Shown piece by piece: positions 1-6,147 of a DNA stretch of 9,795 nucleotides. Below the pieces are notes generated by a model that worked only from the letters and a program-made list of their open reading frames with translations, was not told the DNA's origin and made no database searches. Source of the stretch: CAISIP01 sp039934375 (lineage in GTDB: Bacteria > Pseudomonadota > Gammaproteobacteria > Burkholderiales > Burkholderiaceae_C). Positions within the stretch are counted from its first letter, which is position 1, and the number at the start of each line of letters is the position of its first letter. Location of the stretch: positions 1 through 9,795 of the forward strand of contig JBDTMH010000172.1 in NCBI GenBank assembly GCA_039934375.1, read 5' to 3'. Made by a program: the position numbers and the translations under genes.

Positions 1-175
1 AGTCGGCCGATGCCGGACTGATCGGCCCATCGATCTGCAACAACCAGACCACAGGCTTTGTCGTCTGGGCGCACGCTGGGACGACCCATTGCAGGCAAGC
101 GCCGAGCACGACAACAACGACCGCGCGAACCATCTCTCGCAGCCGAACGGAAATGCCGGCATGTCGAACGGACAT
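1..175 (-). CDS. NfeD-like membrane serine protease (ClpP class), N-terminal part only
   Basis: Partial gene running off the left edge; 58 codons are visible from an ATG at 175. The product has a basic n-region, a hydrophobic stretch rich in Val at about residues 16-33 and an Ala-Cys-Ala-Gln site that would suit signal peptidase. It then reads VVWLLQIDGPISPASAD, which resembles the first strand of the ClpP-like domain of long NfeD proteins (pattern V-x-L-x-I-D-G-x-I-x-P-A). In that family this domain faces the periplasm as a serine protease and is followed by membrane helices and an OB-fold domain; the gene usually sits beside a stomatin/SPFH gene, which would lie outside this window. The start is uncertain: the ATG at 175 lies right at the predicted transcription start, and a second in-frame ATG at 133 would give a shorter, more ordinary signal peptide. 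The family call rests on a short segment recalled by pattern, not on alignment. Confidence 0.6.
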   Translation of the reverse strand, partial: MSVRHAGISVRLREMVRAVVVVVLGACLQWVVPACAQTTKPVVWLLQIDGPISPASAD

Positions 176-181
176 GGGACC

Positions 182-210
182 AGCATAACAGGGGCGGCAA
201 CACTTGTCAT
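182..210 (-). promoter_or_regulatory. Sigma-70-type promoter for the NfeD-like gene
   Basis: On the minus strand a -35 box ATGACA (five of six matches to TTGACA; bases 210-205) is separated by exactly 17 bases from a -10 box TATGCT (four of six matches to TATAAT; bases 187-182). Transcription would begin near base 175, which is the A of the upstream ATG of the NfeD-like gene, so the mRNA might be leaderless. The stop codon of the truncated flavin-reductase gene (207-209) lies inside the -35 box. The match and spacing are good, but it has not been tested. Confidence 0.5.
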
Positions 211-509
211 TGCGCGCTCCGACACATGGCCGAGCTGGCGTTCATGGCCTCGGCCAGTGGCCGGGTCACCAGGTTCCAGGCGAACTCGCCGCCGAACTCG
301 ATGTTGCGCAAGCTGTCCTTTTGGCCAATGCTGGCGAAGCCGATGATGGGCGGATGGTAGTTGAAGCCGTTGAAAAAGCTGTAGGGCGCGAGATTCGCGA
401 CACCGTCTGCGCCCAGCGACGAGATCCAGCCGATCGGCCGCGGCCCGACGATGGCGTTGAACGGGTCATGCGGCAGGCCGTGGCCCTTGGAAGGTTCGTA
501 AAAATACAT
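207..509 (-). pseudogene. Truncated flavin reductase family protein (DIM6/NTAB type, FMN-binding split barrel)
   Basis: From the ATG at 509 the product is 100 residues and begins with the family's characteristic start: MYFYEPSKGHGLPHDPFNAI, then VGPRPIGWISS (residues 21-31), NLAPYSFFNGF (39-49) and EFAWNLVTR (75-83). These match the N-terminal half of the FMN-binding split barrel, including the N-L-A-P-Y-S-F-F-N flavin-contact strand. Intact members are about 200 residues and continue after MNASSA with a V-D-E-F-x-L-A-G-type segment; here the sequence changes to MCRSAQ and stops. None of the frames downstream resumes the family sequence, so this looks like a deletion or recombination junction near base 228 and not a simple frameshift. 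No Shine-Dalgarno is visible before the ATG; an open frame continues upstream to 602, but that extension does not resemble the family. The gene is separated by 102 bases from the thioesterase and is probably non-functional. Confidence 0.75.
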
Positions 510-611
510 ACTGCGTTTGTACCGCGAGTCGGGTTGCGCCGTTTGAAGACTGTTGTGTCCGGCATTTCGCTGCGGGTGTTTCGCCAGCCGGCGACGGGCC
601 ACAGCGGACCG
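510..611. other. Intergenic gap between thioesterase and truncated flavin reductase
   Basis: There are 102 bases between the thioesterase stop and the flavin-reductase ATG. I see no convincing terminator: only a CCGGC/GCCGG pair with a long loop and no T-run. There is no promoter with acceptable spacing. Whether the flavin-reductase remnant is co-transcribed with the operon is unresolved. Confidence 0.4.
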
Positions 612-1058
612 TCACGGGTTGGCGGATCCCTGCGCCTGCGCGACGACGTCGACTCGGGTAGTGTCGCGCTCGTCACCCGTTTTCGGGCGCAGGTACTTGA
701 AGGTTGCCATGGCCTGAGCGCATACCTTGCCGGTCTCGTCAACGATCGTGGCTTCGGTAAAGGCCAGCGACGTGCTGCGGTGCACCAGTTTGCCTTTGCT
801 GGTGAGCCTGCCTTTGCCCGCTTGCATGAAGCTGGTTTTCATCTCGATCGTGACCAGCCCACTGGCCGGTTGCACGCTGCGCGCGGCGCTGGCCATGGTG
901 ACGTCGAGCAAGGTCATCAGGACTCCGCCATGGATCGCGCCGGCGGCGTTGCGGTGGTCCGACTGGGGCGCGTAGTCGATCTGTGCATGACCAGCTTCGA
1001 ACAGCTGCAGGTCGAATCCCAACAGGCGGACAAACGGGATGTCCACGGCAAAATTCAC
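612..1058 (-). CDS. PaaI-family hotdog-fold acyl-CoA thioesterase
   Basis: The protein has 148 residues, a normal length for a single hotdog domain. It opens with IPFVRLLGFDL and carries the PaaI/4HBT signature: N37, the helix-capping HGG at 43-45 (AIHGGVLMTLLD) and D52. Family members hydrolyse acyl-CoA to free acid and CoA in the cytoplasm as homotetramers. The chosen start is a GTG at 1058 whose bases overlap the aminotransferase stop as GTGA; the frame is open upstream to 1157, but that part lies inside the aminotransferase gene and has no thioesterase character. It is the last gene of a tightly coupled operon with a BKACE enzyme, so its likely job is to release the acid from the acyl-CoA made by BKACE, as the thioesterase of carnitine degradation does. 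The C-terminal 20 or so residues are polar and probably disordered. The family call is secure; the substrate is inferred. Confidence 0.88.
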   Translation of the reverse strand: MNFAVDIPFVRLLGFDLQLFEAGHAQIDYAPQSDHRNAAGAIHGGVLMTLLDVTMASAARSVQPASGLVTIEMKTSFMQAGKGRLTSKGKLVHRSTSLAFTEATIVDETGKVCAQAMATFKYLRPKTGDERDTTRVDVVAQAQGSANP

Positions 1059-2461
1059 AGTTGCGACTCGAATGCCTGCAATGTCTCGCCAATCAACATC
1101 GCGATGGTGTCGATCTGCGGCGCGTCGACGATCAGCGGTGGCGCCACCATCAGCCATTCACCATAAAGGCCATTGGCGGTACGCCGCGAGTACAGCAACA
1201 ACCCGCGCTCCATTCCGAGTGCGACGATGCGTTCGATGGCTTTGGTCTGCACCGGAAATATCGCTTTCGTCGCCCGGTCGGAGACGATTTCGATCGCCAT
1301 CAACAGGCCCTTGCCACGAATGTCTCCCATCACTCGGCTGTCCTTTTGCACATCGAGCAGACGCTCGCGCAGGCGCGCACCCATGACCGCGGCGTTGGCT
1401 ATCAGGCCCCGTTCCACGGTCTCCGCTACCACCGCATGACCGATTGCACATGACAACGGATTCGAGCCAAAGGTAAACCCGTGCATGAAGCCGCCCGACT
1501 GTGCCAGCGCGTCGACCATCGCGCGTGAAGCCAGTACCGCGCCCAGTGGCGTGTAGCCTGCGCCCAGCCCCTTGGCCAGCGTCACGATGTCGGGTTGGGC
1601 CGCCGGCCAGTGATGGGCCGCCAGGAAACTGCCGGTGCGACCGGCGCCACTCATGACCTCATCAAAGATCAACAGCACACCATGACGCGTACAGATCTCG
1701 CGCACGCGGCCGTAGTAAGCGTCGGGTGCCACCAGCGCCCCGGTGGCCAGGCCACCGACCGGCTCCAGAATGAAAGCCAACACGGTCTCGGCGCCTTCAC
1801 GCAGGATGGTCTGTTCGAGTTCGACTGCACAGTGTTCGGCATAGGACTCTGCAGTGTGATCGTCCGGCAGGCGGTAGCCGAAGGGCGCGGGTACCTTGGG
1901 CATCAGCCGCGTCATGATGCCGAAATTGCCCTCCGACACGGGGTCGCCGCTGATGCCAATGGTCCCCAGGGTACTGCCGTGGTAGCTGGGGTTGCGCGAC
2001 AACACCTTCCAGCGTGTGGCCTGGCCTTGCGTGATGGCAAATTGGCGTGCCATCTTCATCGCGCTCTCGTTGGCTTCGGAGCCACCGGACACGAAGAACG
2101 CGCGCTCCAGGCCGGGTCCGGCCAGGCTGGCCACGATGTCTGCGAGAGCGATGTTGGCGCTGTTCTCGAAAAAAACCCGACTGGCATAGGCCACCTTGCG
2201 GATTTGCTGGTCCGAGGCGGCGATGACACGGGCGTTGGCATGACCGAGGTTGGCCGCGATCGGGCCCGACGAAGCGTCAATGTAGCGCCGACCCTGGGTA
2301 TCCCACAGGTAGATACCCTCGCCGTAGTCCACCAGTGGGCGGCGCGGCGTGCCGTCCTTGAGGAAAAAGAGTTGTACCGGGCCGCCGCGCGGACCGTAGT
2401 GATGGGTAGGTTGTGTCATGCGTGTGTTTTGGCGTTCGGCCAGGAGCCGTGTTGTGGTCAC
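1055..2461 (-). CDS. Class III (omega-type) PLP-dependent aminotransferase
   Basis: The 468-residue product has all the fold-type-I class III hallmarks: the phosphate-binding loop SGGSEANES (125-133), the ring-stacking YHG (160-162), the ILEPVGG motif (231-237), IFDEVMSGAGRTG with the pyridine-N-binding aspartate D267, and the Schiff-base lysine K297 in LAKGLGAGYTPLG. It transfers an amino group, usually from an omega- or beta-amino compound, to pyruvate or 2-oxoglutarate in the cytoplasm. The start is a GTG at 2461 overlapping the permease stop as GTGA, the same arrangement as its neighbours. An ATG at 2419 (giving 454 residues, MTQPTHHYGPRGG) is a real alternative, as the first 14 residues look unconserved; neither start has a visible Shine-Dalgarno. 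Linkage to the ABC importer and BKACE suggests that it deaminates the imported compound to a keto acid. Substrate not determinable from motifs. Confidence 0.9.
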   Translation of the reverse strand: MTTTRLLAERQNTRMTQPTHHYGPRGGPVQLFFLKDGTPRRPLVDYGEGIYLWDTQGRRYIDASSGPIAANLGHANARVIAASDQQIRKVAYASRVFFENSANIALADIVASLAGPGLERAFFVSGGSEANESAMKMARQFAITQGQATRWKVLSRNPSYHGSTLGTIGISGDPVSEGNFGIMTRLMPKVPAPFGYRLPDDHTAESYAEHCAVELEQTILREGAETVLAFILEPVGGLATGALVAPDAYYGRVREICTRHGVLLIFDEVMSGAGRTGSFLAAHHWPAAQPDIVTLAKGLGAGYTPLGAVLASRAMVDALAQSGGFMHGFTFGSNPLSCAIGHAVVAETVERGLIANAAVMGARLRERLLDVQKDSRVMGDIRGKGLLMAIEIVSDRATKAIFPVQTKAIERIVALGMERGLLLYSRRTANGLYGEWLMVAPPLIVDAPQIDTIAMLIGETLQAFESQL

Positions 2462-3315
2462 GGGGATGGGGTTGATGCTGCGCGGCGCGATCGTTGTACC
2501 AAGCCTGTCGCGACGGCCATCAGCAACACACTGCCAGCAATCAGCAGGGTCGCAATGGCTGTGATGGTGGGGTTGACCTGCATCACCAGGTCGTTGAACA
2601 TGCGCTTGGGCACAGTCTCGTAGGTGCCGGCAATGAAGGAGGTGATCACCACTTCGTCGAAACTGGTAACGAACGCAAAGATCCAGGCCGCGGCCGTACT
2701 CGGCAGAAGATTGGGGATCAATACCCGCCGGAACATCGTGAACCAGGACGCACCGAGAGTGAACGCCACTTGCTCGATGCGGCTGTCGAAACTGCGGATC
2801 GCCACCGTCAGTATCAGTACGACATAGGGCACCCCGAGCAGCGTATGGCCCAGCAGCAGACCGGCAAACGAGCCCAGCAGTCCGACCCGCGCGAGGGCAA
2901 AGTAGAGTGCCACGGCAGTTACGACGGATGGGATGATCAACGGCGCGATGAAATTGCTCTGCATCGCCATGCGCCCGAAGAAGCGTCCGCGCACAAGTCC
3001 ATAGGCGGCCAGTCCGCCCAGCCCCAGCGCCAGCGTGCTGGACATCAGGGCCAGCAGTAGCGAGGTCTGCATCGCGCGTACCCAGCGGGGGTCACCGAAG
3101 ACCTGCGCGTACCAGCGCAGGGAAAAGCCTTCTGGCGGAAAACGCAGCGAGGTCGCGTCCGAGAACGACATCGGCACGACGATCAACACCGGCAGGCACA
3201 GAAAAATCAGTACGCCGATGGCGCACAACGCCAGCACGAAGCGGCTCAAGCGCGCGGCGGCGCGTGTATCGCTGAAATGTGCTGGCACGGGGTACCTGGG
3301 TGCGGAAAACGTCAT
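2458..3315 (-). CDS. ABC transporter inner-membrane permease, PotC-like (polyamine/opine-type importer)
   Basis: The product has 285 residues. Hydrophobic segments at about 25-48, 83-108, 118-141, 146-172, 207-229 and 249-272 give the six-helix plan of type I importer permeases. The EAA coupling loop that docks on the ATPase is at about 181-205 (EQVAFTLGASWFTMFRRVLIPN). The TSFDEVVITSFIAG segment (217-230) and the N-terminal PMSFSD followed by FPPEGFSLRWY are typical of PotC-type subunits. The open frame continues upstream to 3585, but the ATG at 3315 is clearly the start: it overlaps the previous stop as ATGA and is preceded by a perfect Shine-Dalgarno sequence. It would pair with the permease encoded at 3312-4118 in the inner membrane. 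The solute is unknown; polyamines, amino acids and related cations are typical for the family. Confidence 0.93.
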   Translation of the reverse strand: MTFSAPRYPVPAHFSDTRAAARLSRFVLALCAIGVLIFLCLPVLIVVPMSFSDATSLRFPPEGFSLRWYAQVFGDPRWVRAMQTSLLLALMSSTLALGLGGLAAYGLVRGRFFGRMAMQSNFIAPLIIPSVVTAVALYFALARVGLLGSFAGLLLGHTLLGVPYVVLILTVAIRSFDSRIEQVAFTLGASWFTMFRRVLIPNLLPSTAAAWIFAFVTSFDEVVITSFIAGTYETVPKRMFNDLVMQVNPTITAIATLLIAGSVLLMAVATGLVQRSRRAASTPSP

Positions 3316-4118
3316 GTCACCTCCTGTGCACGGGTCAATCGGAGATACAGCACAAAGAGGACGAGCGTCACCAACAGCAATACGGTAGAAATCGCCGAGG
3401 CCAGATCCCAGTTCGGCATCTGATTGACGAACAGGTCGAGCATGGTCGCCACCATGGGCACCCGTCCGCCGCCGAGCACGGCCGGCGTGATGAAGAAACC
3501 CAGTGTCAGGATGAACACCAGCACTGCGCCGGCGGCCAGAGCGGGCACGCTGAGCGGGAAGAAGATGCGCCAGAAAACCGTCCACGGGCTGGCGCCCAGC
3601 GACTCGGCGGCGCGCAGCAGTTGCTCGTCGATCTTGAGCATCGCAGCGAACAGCGGCAACACGAGGAACGGCAACAACACGTTGACTGTGCCAATGATGA
3701 CGCCCAGTTCGTTGTAAAGAAAGCTCAAGGGCTGGTCACGCAGGCCGAGTGCGATGAGGCTGCGATTGACAATTCCGGCATTTCCCAGCACCACGATCCA
3801 TGCGTAGGTACGCACCAGAATGCTGATCCAGAAAGGGATCACCACCATCGCCAACGCCACCATTTGCCAGCGCGGCGCCAGGCGGCGCAACCAATAGGCC
3901 AGCGGATACCCCACCAGCACGCAGACCGTGGCCGTGATCAGCGCGATGCGGAAGGTGCTTGCCAGGACCTTCAGGTAGGCAGACGCTCCGAAGACATCCT
4001 TGTAGTGGTCAAGGGTTAGTCCGGTCTTGCCAACCAGGCTCTGTCCGAGCATGACCAGCAAAGGCAGGTTGAAACCCACCGCCATCACCAGCAACAGGGG
4101 CAGTACGAGGCGTTTCAC
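3312..4118 (-). CDS. ABC transporter inner-membrane permease, PotB-like (polyamine/opine-type importer)
   Basis: The product has 268 residues with six predicted membrane helices at about 3-26, 55-78, 86-110, 136-160, 193-215 and 240-261. The EAA loop at about 165-189 (EQLLRAAESLGASPWTVFWRIFFPL) is the contact for the ATPase. The PFWISILVRTYAW motif (95-107) is characteristic of PotB-type permeases. The start is a GTG at 4118 overlapping the ATPase stop as GTGA; the length is slightly short for the family because the cytoplasmic N-terminus is minimal (MKRLVLP), which is acceptable. It would form the membrane channel together with the PotC-like subunit encoded immediately downstream. The start codon has no obvious ribosome site, so its translation probably depends on the preceding ATPase gene. 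Confidence 0.93.
   Translation of the reverse strand: MKRLVLPLLLVMAVGFNLPLLVMLGQSLVGKTGLTLDHYKDVFGASAYLKVLASTFRIALITATVCVLVGYPLAYWLRRLAPRWQMVALAMVVIPFWISILVRTYAWIVVLGNAGIVNRSLIALGLRDQPLSFLYNELGVIIGTVNVLLPFLVLPLFAAMLKIDEQLLRAAESLGASPWTVFWRIFFPLSVPALAAGAVLVFILTLGFFITPAVLGGGRVPMVATMLDLFVNQMPNWDLASAISTVLLLVTLVLFVLYLRLTRAQEVT
3316..3325 (-). promoter_or_regulatory. Perfect Shine-Dalgarno for the second permease
   Basis: AGGAGGTGA (bases 3325-3317) matches the full anti-Shine-Dalgarno complement of the 16S rRNA tail and ends one base before the ATG at 3315. It lies wholly inside the end of the upstream permease gene. It fixes the start of the second permease and is far stronger than any other ribosome site in the operon, most of which show little or none. 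Confidence 0.85.
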
Positions 4119-5167
4119 GCTGCCATCACCCAGGTGTGTTCAGGTGCCCAGGTCAGCCGCACGGGCTGCGCCGGCGCAGGAAGGACTTGCAGATCATCCG
4201 CGAGCGCGACCACCGCCAGACCCGATGCCGTTCGCATGTGGATTCGGGCCGACTGGCCGAAATAGACGACTTCCACCACCGTGGCCGGCAAACCGGTGCC
4301 TGAGCCCGCGTCCAGCACCTTGAGATGTTCGGGCCGAACGACCAGGCACACATCGCCAACCAGGCCGCTACCACGTTCGCATGGCACCGTTTCGCCACTG
4401 GCCAGCACCATGTGCGTGCCAGAACCGTCAGCAACCATCCGTCCGTCGAACAGGTTGGCGGTGCCGATGAACCCGGCCACGAACCGGTTCAGTGGCCGGC
4501 GGTAAGCCGCAATGGGTGTATCGACCTGCTGCACACGCCCATGGTCCAGCACCACGAGGCGCGTCGACAACGACAACGCCTCTTCCTGGTCGTGCGTGAC
4601 CAGCACGGTGGTCACGCCCAGCTCGCGCTGCAGCTGGCGCAACTCCAGTTGCACCTCTTCGCGCAGCTTCTTGTCCAGCGCTCCCATCGGCTCATCGAGC
4701 AACAGAATGTCGGGCTCGAACACCAGGGCCCGCGCCAACGCAACGCGCTGCTGCTGTCCGCCCGAGAGCTGCATCGGACGACGCGCGGACAGCCCCGTCA
4801 GTCGGACCTGCTCCAGCACCTTGCCCACCTTGCGTGCGATCTCCGGCTTGCGCAAGCCGCGGATGCTGAGCGGAAACGCGATGTTGTCGAACACGGTCAT
4901 GTGGGGAAACAGCGCATAGCTCTGAAATACCAGACCCAGGTTGCGTTGTGCCGGCCGGATATGCGTGACATCACGCCCGCCAATGCGGATATGGCCGGAG
5001 CTCGGTTCGGTGAGTCCGGCGATCATGGACAAGATCGTGCTTTTGCCCGAGCCGCTGGGGCCGAGCAAGGTGACAAGTTCCCCTTGCTCGATCGTCAGGT
5101 CGGTCGGCTCCACGGCCGTGGTAGCGCCGTAGCGCTTGGACACGCCGATGATTTCAATGGTGCTCAT
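4115..5167 (-). CDS. ABC transporter ATP-binding protein, PotA/spermidine-putrescine type
   Basis: The product has 350 residues. The nucleotide-binding domain carries Walker A GPSGSGKST (36-44), Q-loop Q82, the ABC signature LSGGQQQR (134-141), Walker B ILLLDE (154-159), D-loop GALD (162-165) and H-loop H192 in VTHDQEEAL. A C-terminal TOBE/OB-like domain follows (about 235-345; VRPEHL at 278-283), as in PotA, FbpC and related importers, where it can have a regulatory role. It energises the import complex with the two permeases encoded next. The frame is open upstream to 5740, but MSTIEIIGVSKRYG is the expected N-terminus. The ATG at 5167 overlaps the BKACE stop as ATGA, with a modest AGGTG ribosome site five bases upstream. 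All catalytic motifs are intact. Confidence 0.95.
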   Translation of the reverse strand: MSTIEIIGVSKRYGATTAVEPTDLTIEQGELVTLLGPSGSGKSTILSMIAGLTEPSSGHIRIGGRDVTHIRPAQRNLGLVFQSYALFPHMTVFDNIAFPLSIRGLRKPEIARKVGKVLEQVRLTGLSARRPMQLSGGQQQRVALARALVFEPDILLLDEPMGALDKKLREEVQLELRQLQRELGVTTVLVTHDQEEALSLSTRLVVLDHGRVQQVDTPIAAYRRPLNRFVAGFIGTANLFDGRMVADGSGTHMVLASGETVPCERGSGLVGDVCLVVRPEHLKVLDAGSGTGLPATVVEVVYFGQSARIHMRTASGLAVVALADDLQVLPAPAQPVRLTWAPEHTWVMAA

Positions 5168-6132
5168 GAGTGCACCTGCGCGCAGGGCGCTTTGGTGCTG
5201 TGCGCCTCGGGATCGGGCTGTTGGCTCGCCGCGTCGCGGCCCAAACCGAGAATCGCGCGGGCTTCGGCCGGCGAGGCCACGTGGGCACCCTCGGCCTGAA
5301 CCAGGGTGGCCGCCTTGCGCACCAGCGCCGCGTTGTCTGGCGCCAATACGCCGGCATCGAGGTACAGGTTGTCCTCCAGACCGACGCGCACATGTCCGCC
5401 GAGTTGTACCGAAGCGGTCACCATGGGGAACTGCGAGCGGCCAATGCCGAACGCTGACCAGGTGGAACCCTCCGGCAGTAACGAAAGCATGAACGCCATC
5501 GCCTCGCGGCTGGCCGGCATGCCCCATTCGATGCCCAGGCAGAACTGGAAATGCGCCGGTGTGAGCAGGTGTCCCTGTTCGATGAGCCGCGCAGCAAGGC
5601 GCATGCCGCCAGCGTCGAAGACCTCGATCTCCGGCTTGATGCCCGCACTGCGTATGGCCTCGGCCATGGTGCGTAAGTGCGCCGGGCTGTTCATGAACAC
5701 GCCCTCGCCGAAGTTCATGGTGGCAACGTCCAGGCTGCACAGGCCGGGCCGCAGCGCGAGTATGTGCGCCACACGGGCTTCGGGCAGCATCAGAGTCGAG
5801 AGCGTGTCGTCGGCGACACGCACGTTCGCGGCGCTGGGCACGTAGCGTCCACCAAAGCCGCTGGTCAGGTTGACGATGACGTCGACGCCGCTGGAGCCGA
5901 TGCGCTCCACCACCTCGCGGTAGAGGTGCGCATCGCCGACGGCGGCGCCTGTTATGGGATCGCGCACGTGGATGTGGACGATGGCCGCGCCGTCACGCGC
6001 GGCGTCGATCGACTGCTGTGCGATCTGCTCCGGCGTAACGGGCACTTGGGAACCTGGCTTGAACGGCGCCCCACCGGTGACGGCGCACGTGATGATGACG
6101 GGACGGGACACGGCTGGGATGATGCTGTTCAT
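5164..6132 (-). CDS. BKACE family (DUF849) beta-keto acid cleavage enzyme
   Basis: The product has 322 residues and the features of the BKACE TIM-barrel family. There is an N-terminal strand ending ITCAVTGG (14-21), the metal-binding HIHVRDP (H53, H55), and the C-terminal GGHVRVGLEDN with E253 as third metal ligand. R249 and D254 fall at the same spacing as catalytic residues described for the founding member Kce. These enzymes swap a beta-keto acid with acetyl-CoA to give acetoacetate and a new acyl-CoA, without hydrolysis. From memory of the family, the sequence is closer to the dehydrocarnitine-type branch (ITCAVTG, LGIxWG, FGIGR) than to Kce, but the loop after NLTSGFGG (88-95) differs. 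The gene starts 15 bases after the substrate-binding-protein stop, with no clear ribosome site. A polar tail of about 25 residues after EARAILGL looks unconserved. Substrate inferred only. Confidence 0.9.
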   Translation of the reverse strand: MNSIIPAVSRPVIITCAVTGGAPFKPGSQVPVTPEQIAQQSIDAARDGAAIVHIHVRDPITGAAVGDAHLYREVVERIGSSGVDVIVNLTSGFGGRYVPSAANVRVADDTLSTLMLPEARVAHILALRPGLCSLDVATMNFGEGVFMNSPAHLRTMAEAIRSAGIKPEIEVFDAGGMRLAARLIEQGHLLTPAHFQFCLGIEWGMPASREAMAFMLSLLPEGSTWSAFGIGRSQFPMVTASVQLGGHVRVGLEDNLYLDAGVLAPDNAALVRKAATLVQAEGAHVASPAEARAILGLGRDAASQQPDPEAHSTKAPCAQVHS

Positions 6133-6147
6133 GGTGGGTTCAAAGTC

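Noticed and set aside
207..240. Simple frameshift as the cause of flavin-reductase truncation
   Set aside because: Translating the downstream bases in the other frames does not restore the V-D-E-F-x-L-A-G-type continuation; a deletion or recombination junction fits better.
204..1166. Plus-strand open frame of 320 codons
   Set aside because: It runs antisense to the thioesterase and flavin reductase, which have clear family motifs; its translation shows no recognisable domain and reflects GC-rich antisense bias.
1595..2623. Plus-strand open frame of 342 codons
   Set aside because: Antisense to the aminotransferase, whose catalytic motifs are intact; composition is rich in His, Gln, Gly and Arg, as expected of a reverse-frame shadow.
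3316..3585. Upstream extension of the second permease to 3585
   Set aside because: It overlaps the first permease and lacks membrane character; the ATG at 3315 has a perfect ribosome site and ATGA overlap.
4325..5299. Plus-strand open frame of 324 codons
   Set aside because: Antisense to the PotA-like ATPase and the end of BKACE; no domain, signal peptide or ribosome site supports it.
5168..5740. Upstream extension of the ATPase frame to 5740
   Set aside because: The extra 191 residues lie inside the BKACE gene and have no ABC-domain character; the ATG at 5167 matches the expected PotA N-terminus and the ATGA overlap.
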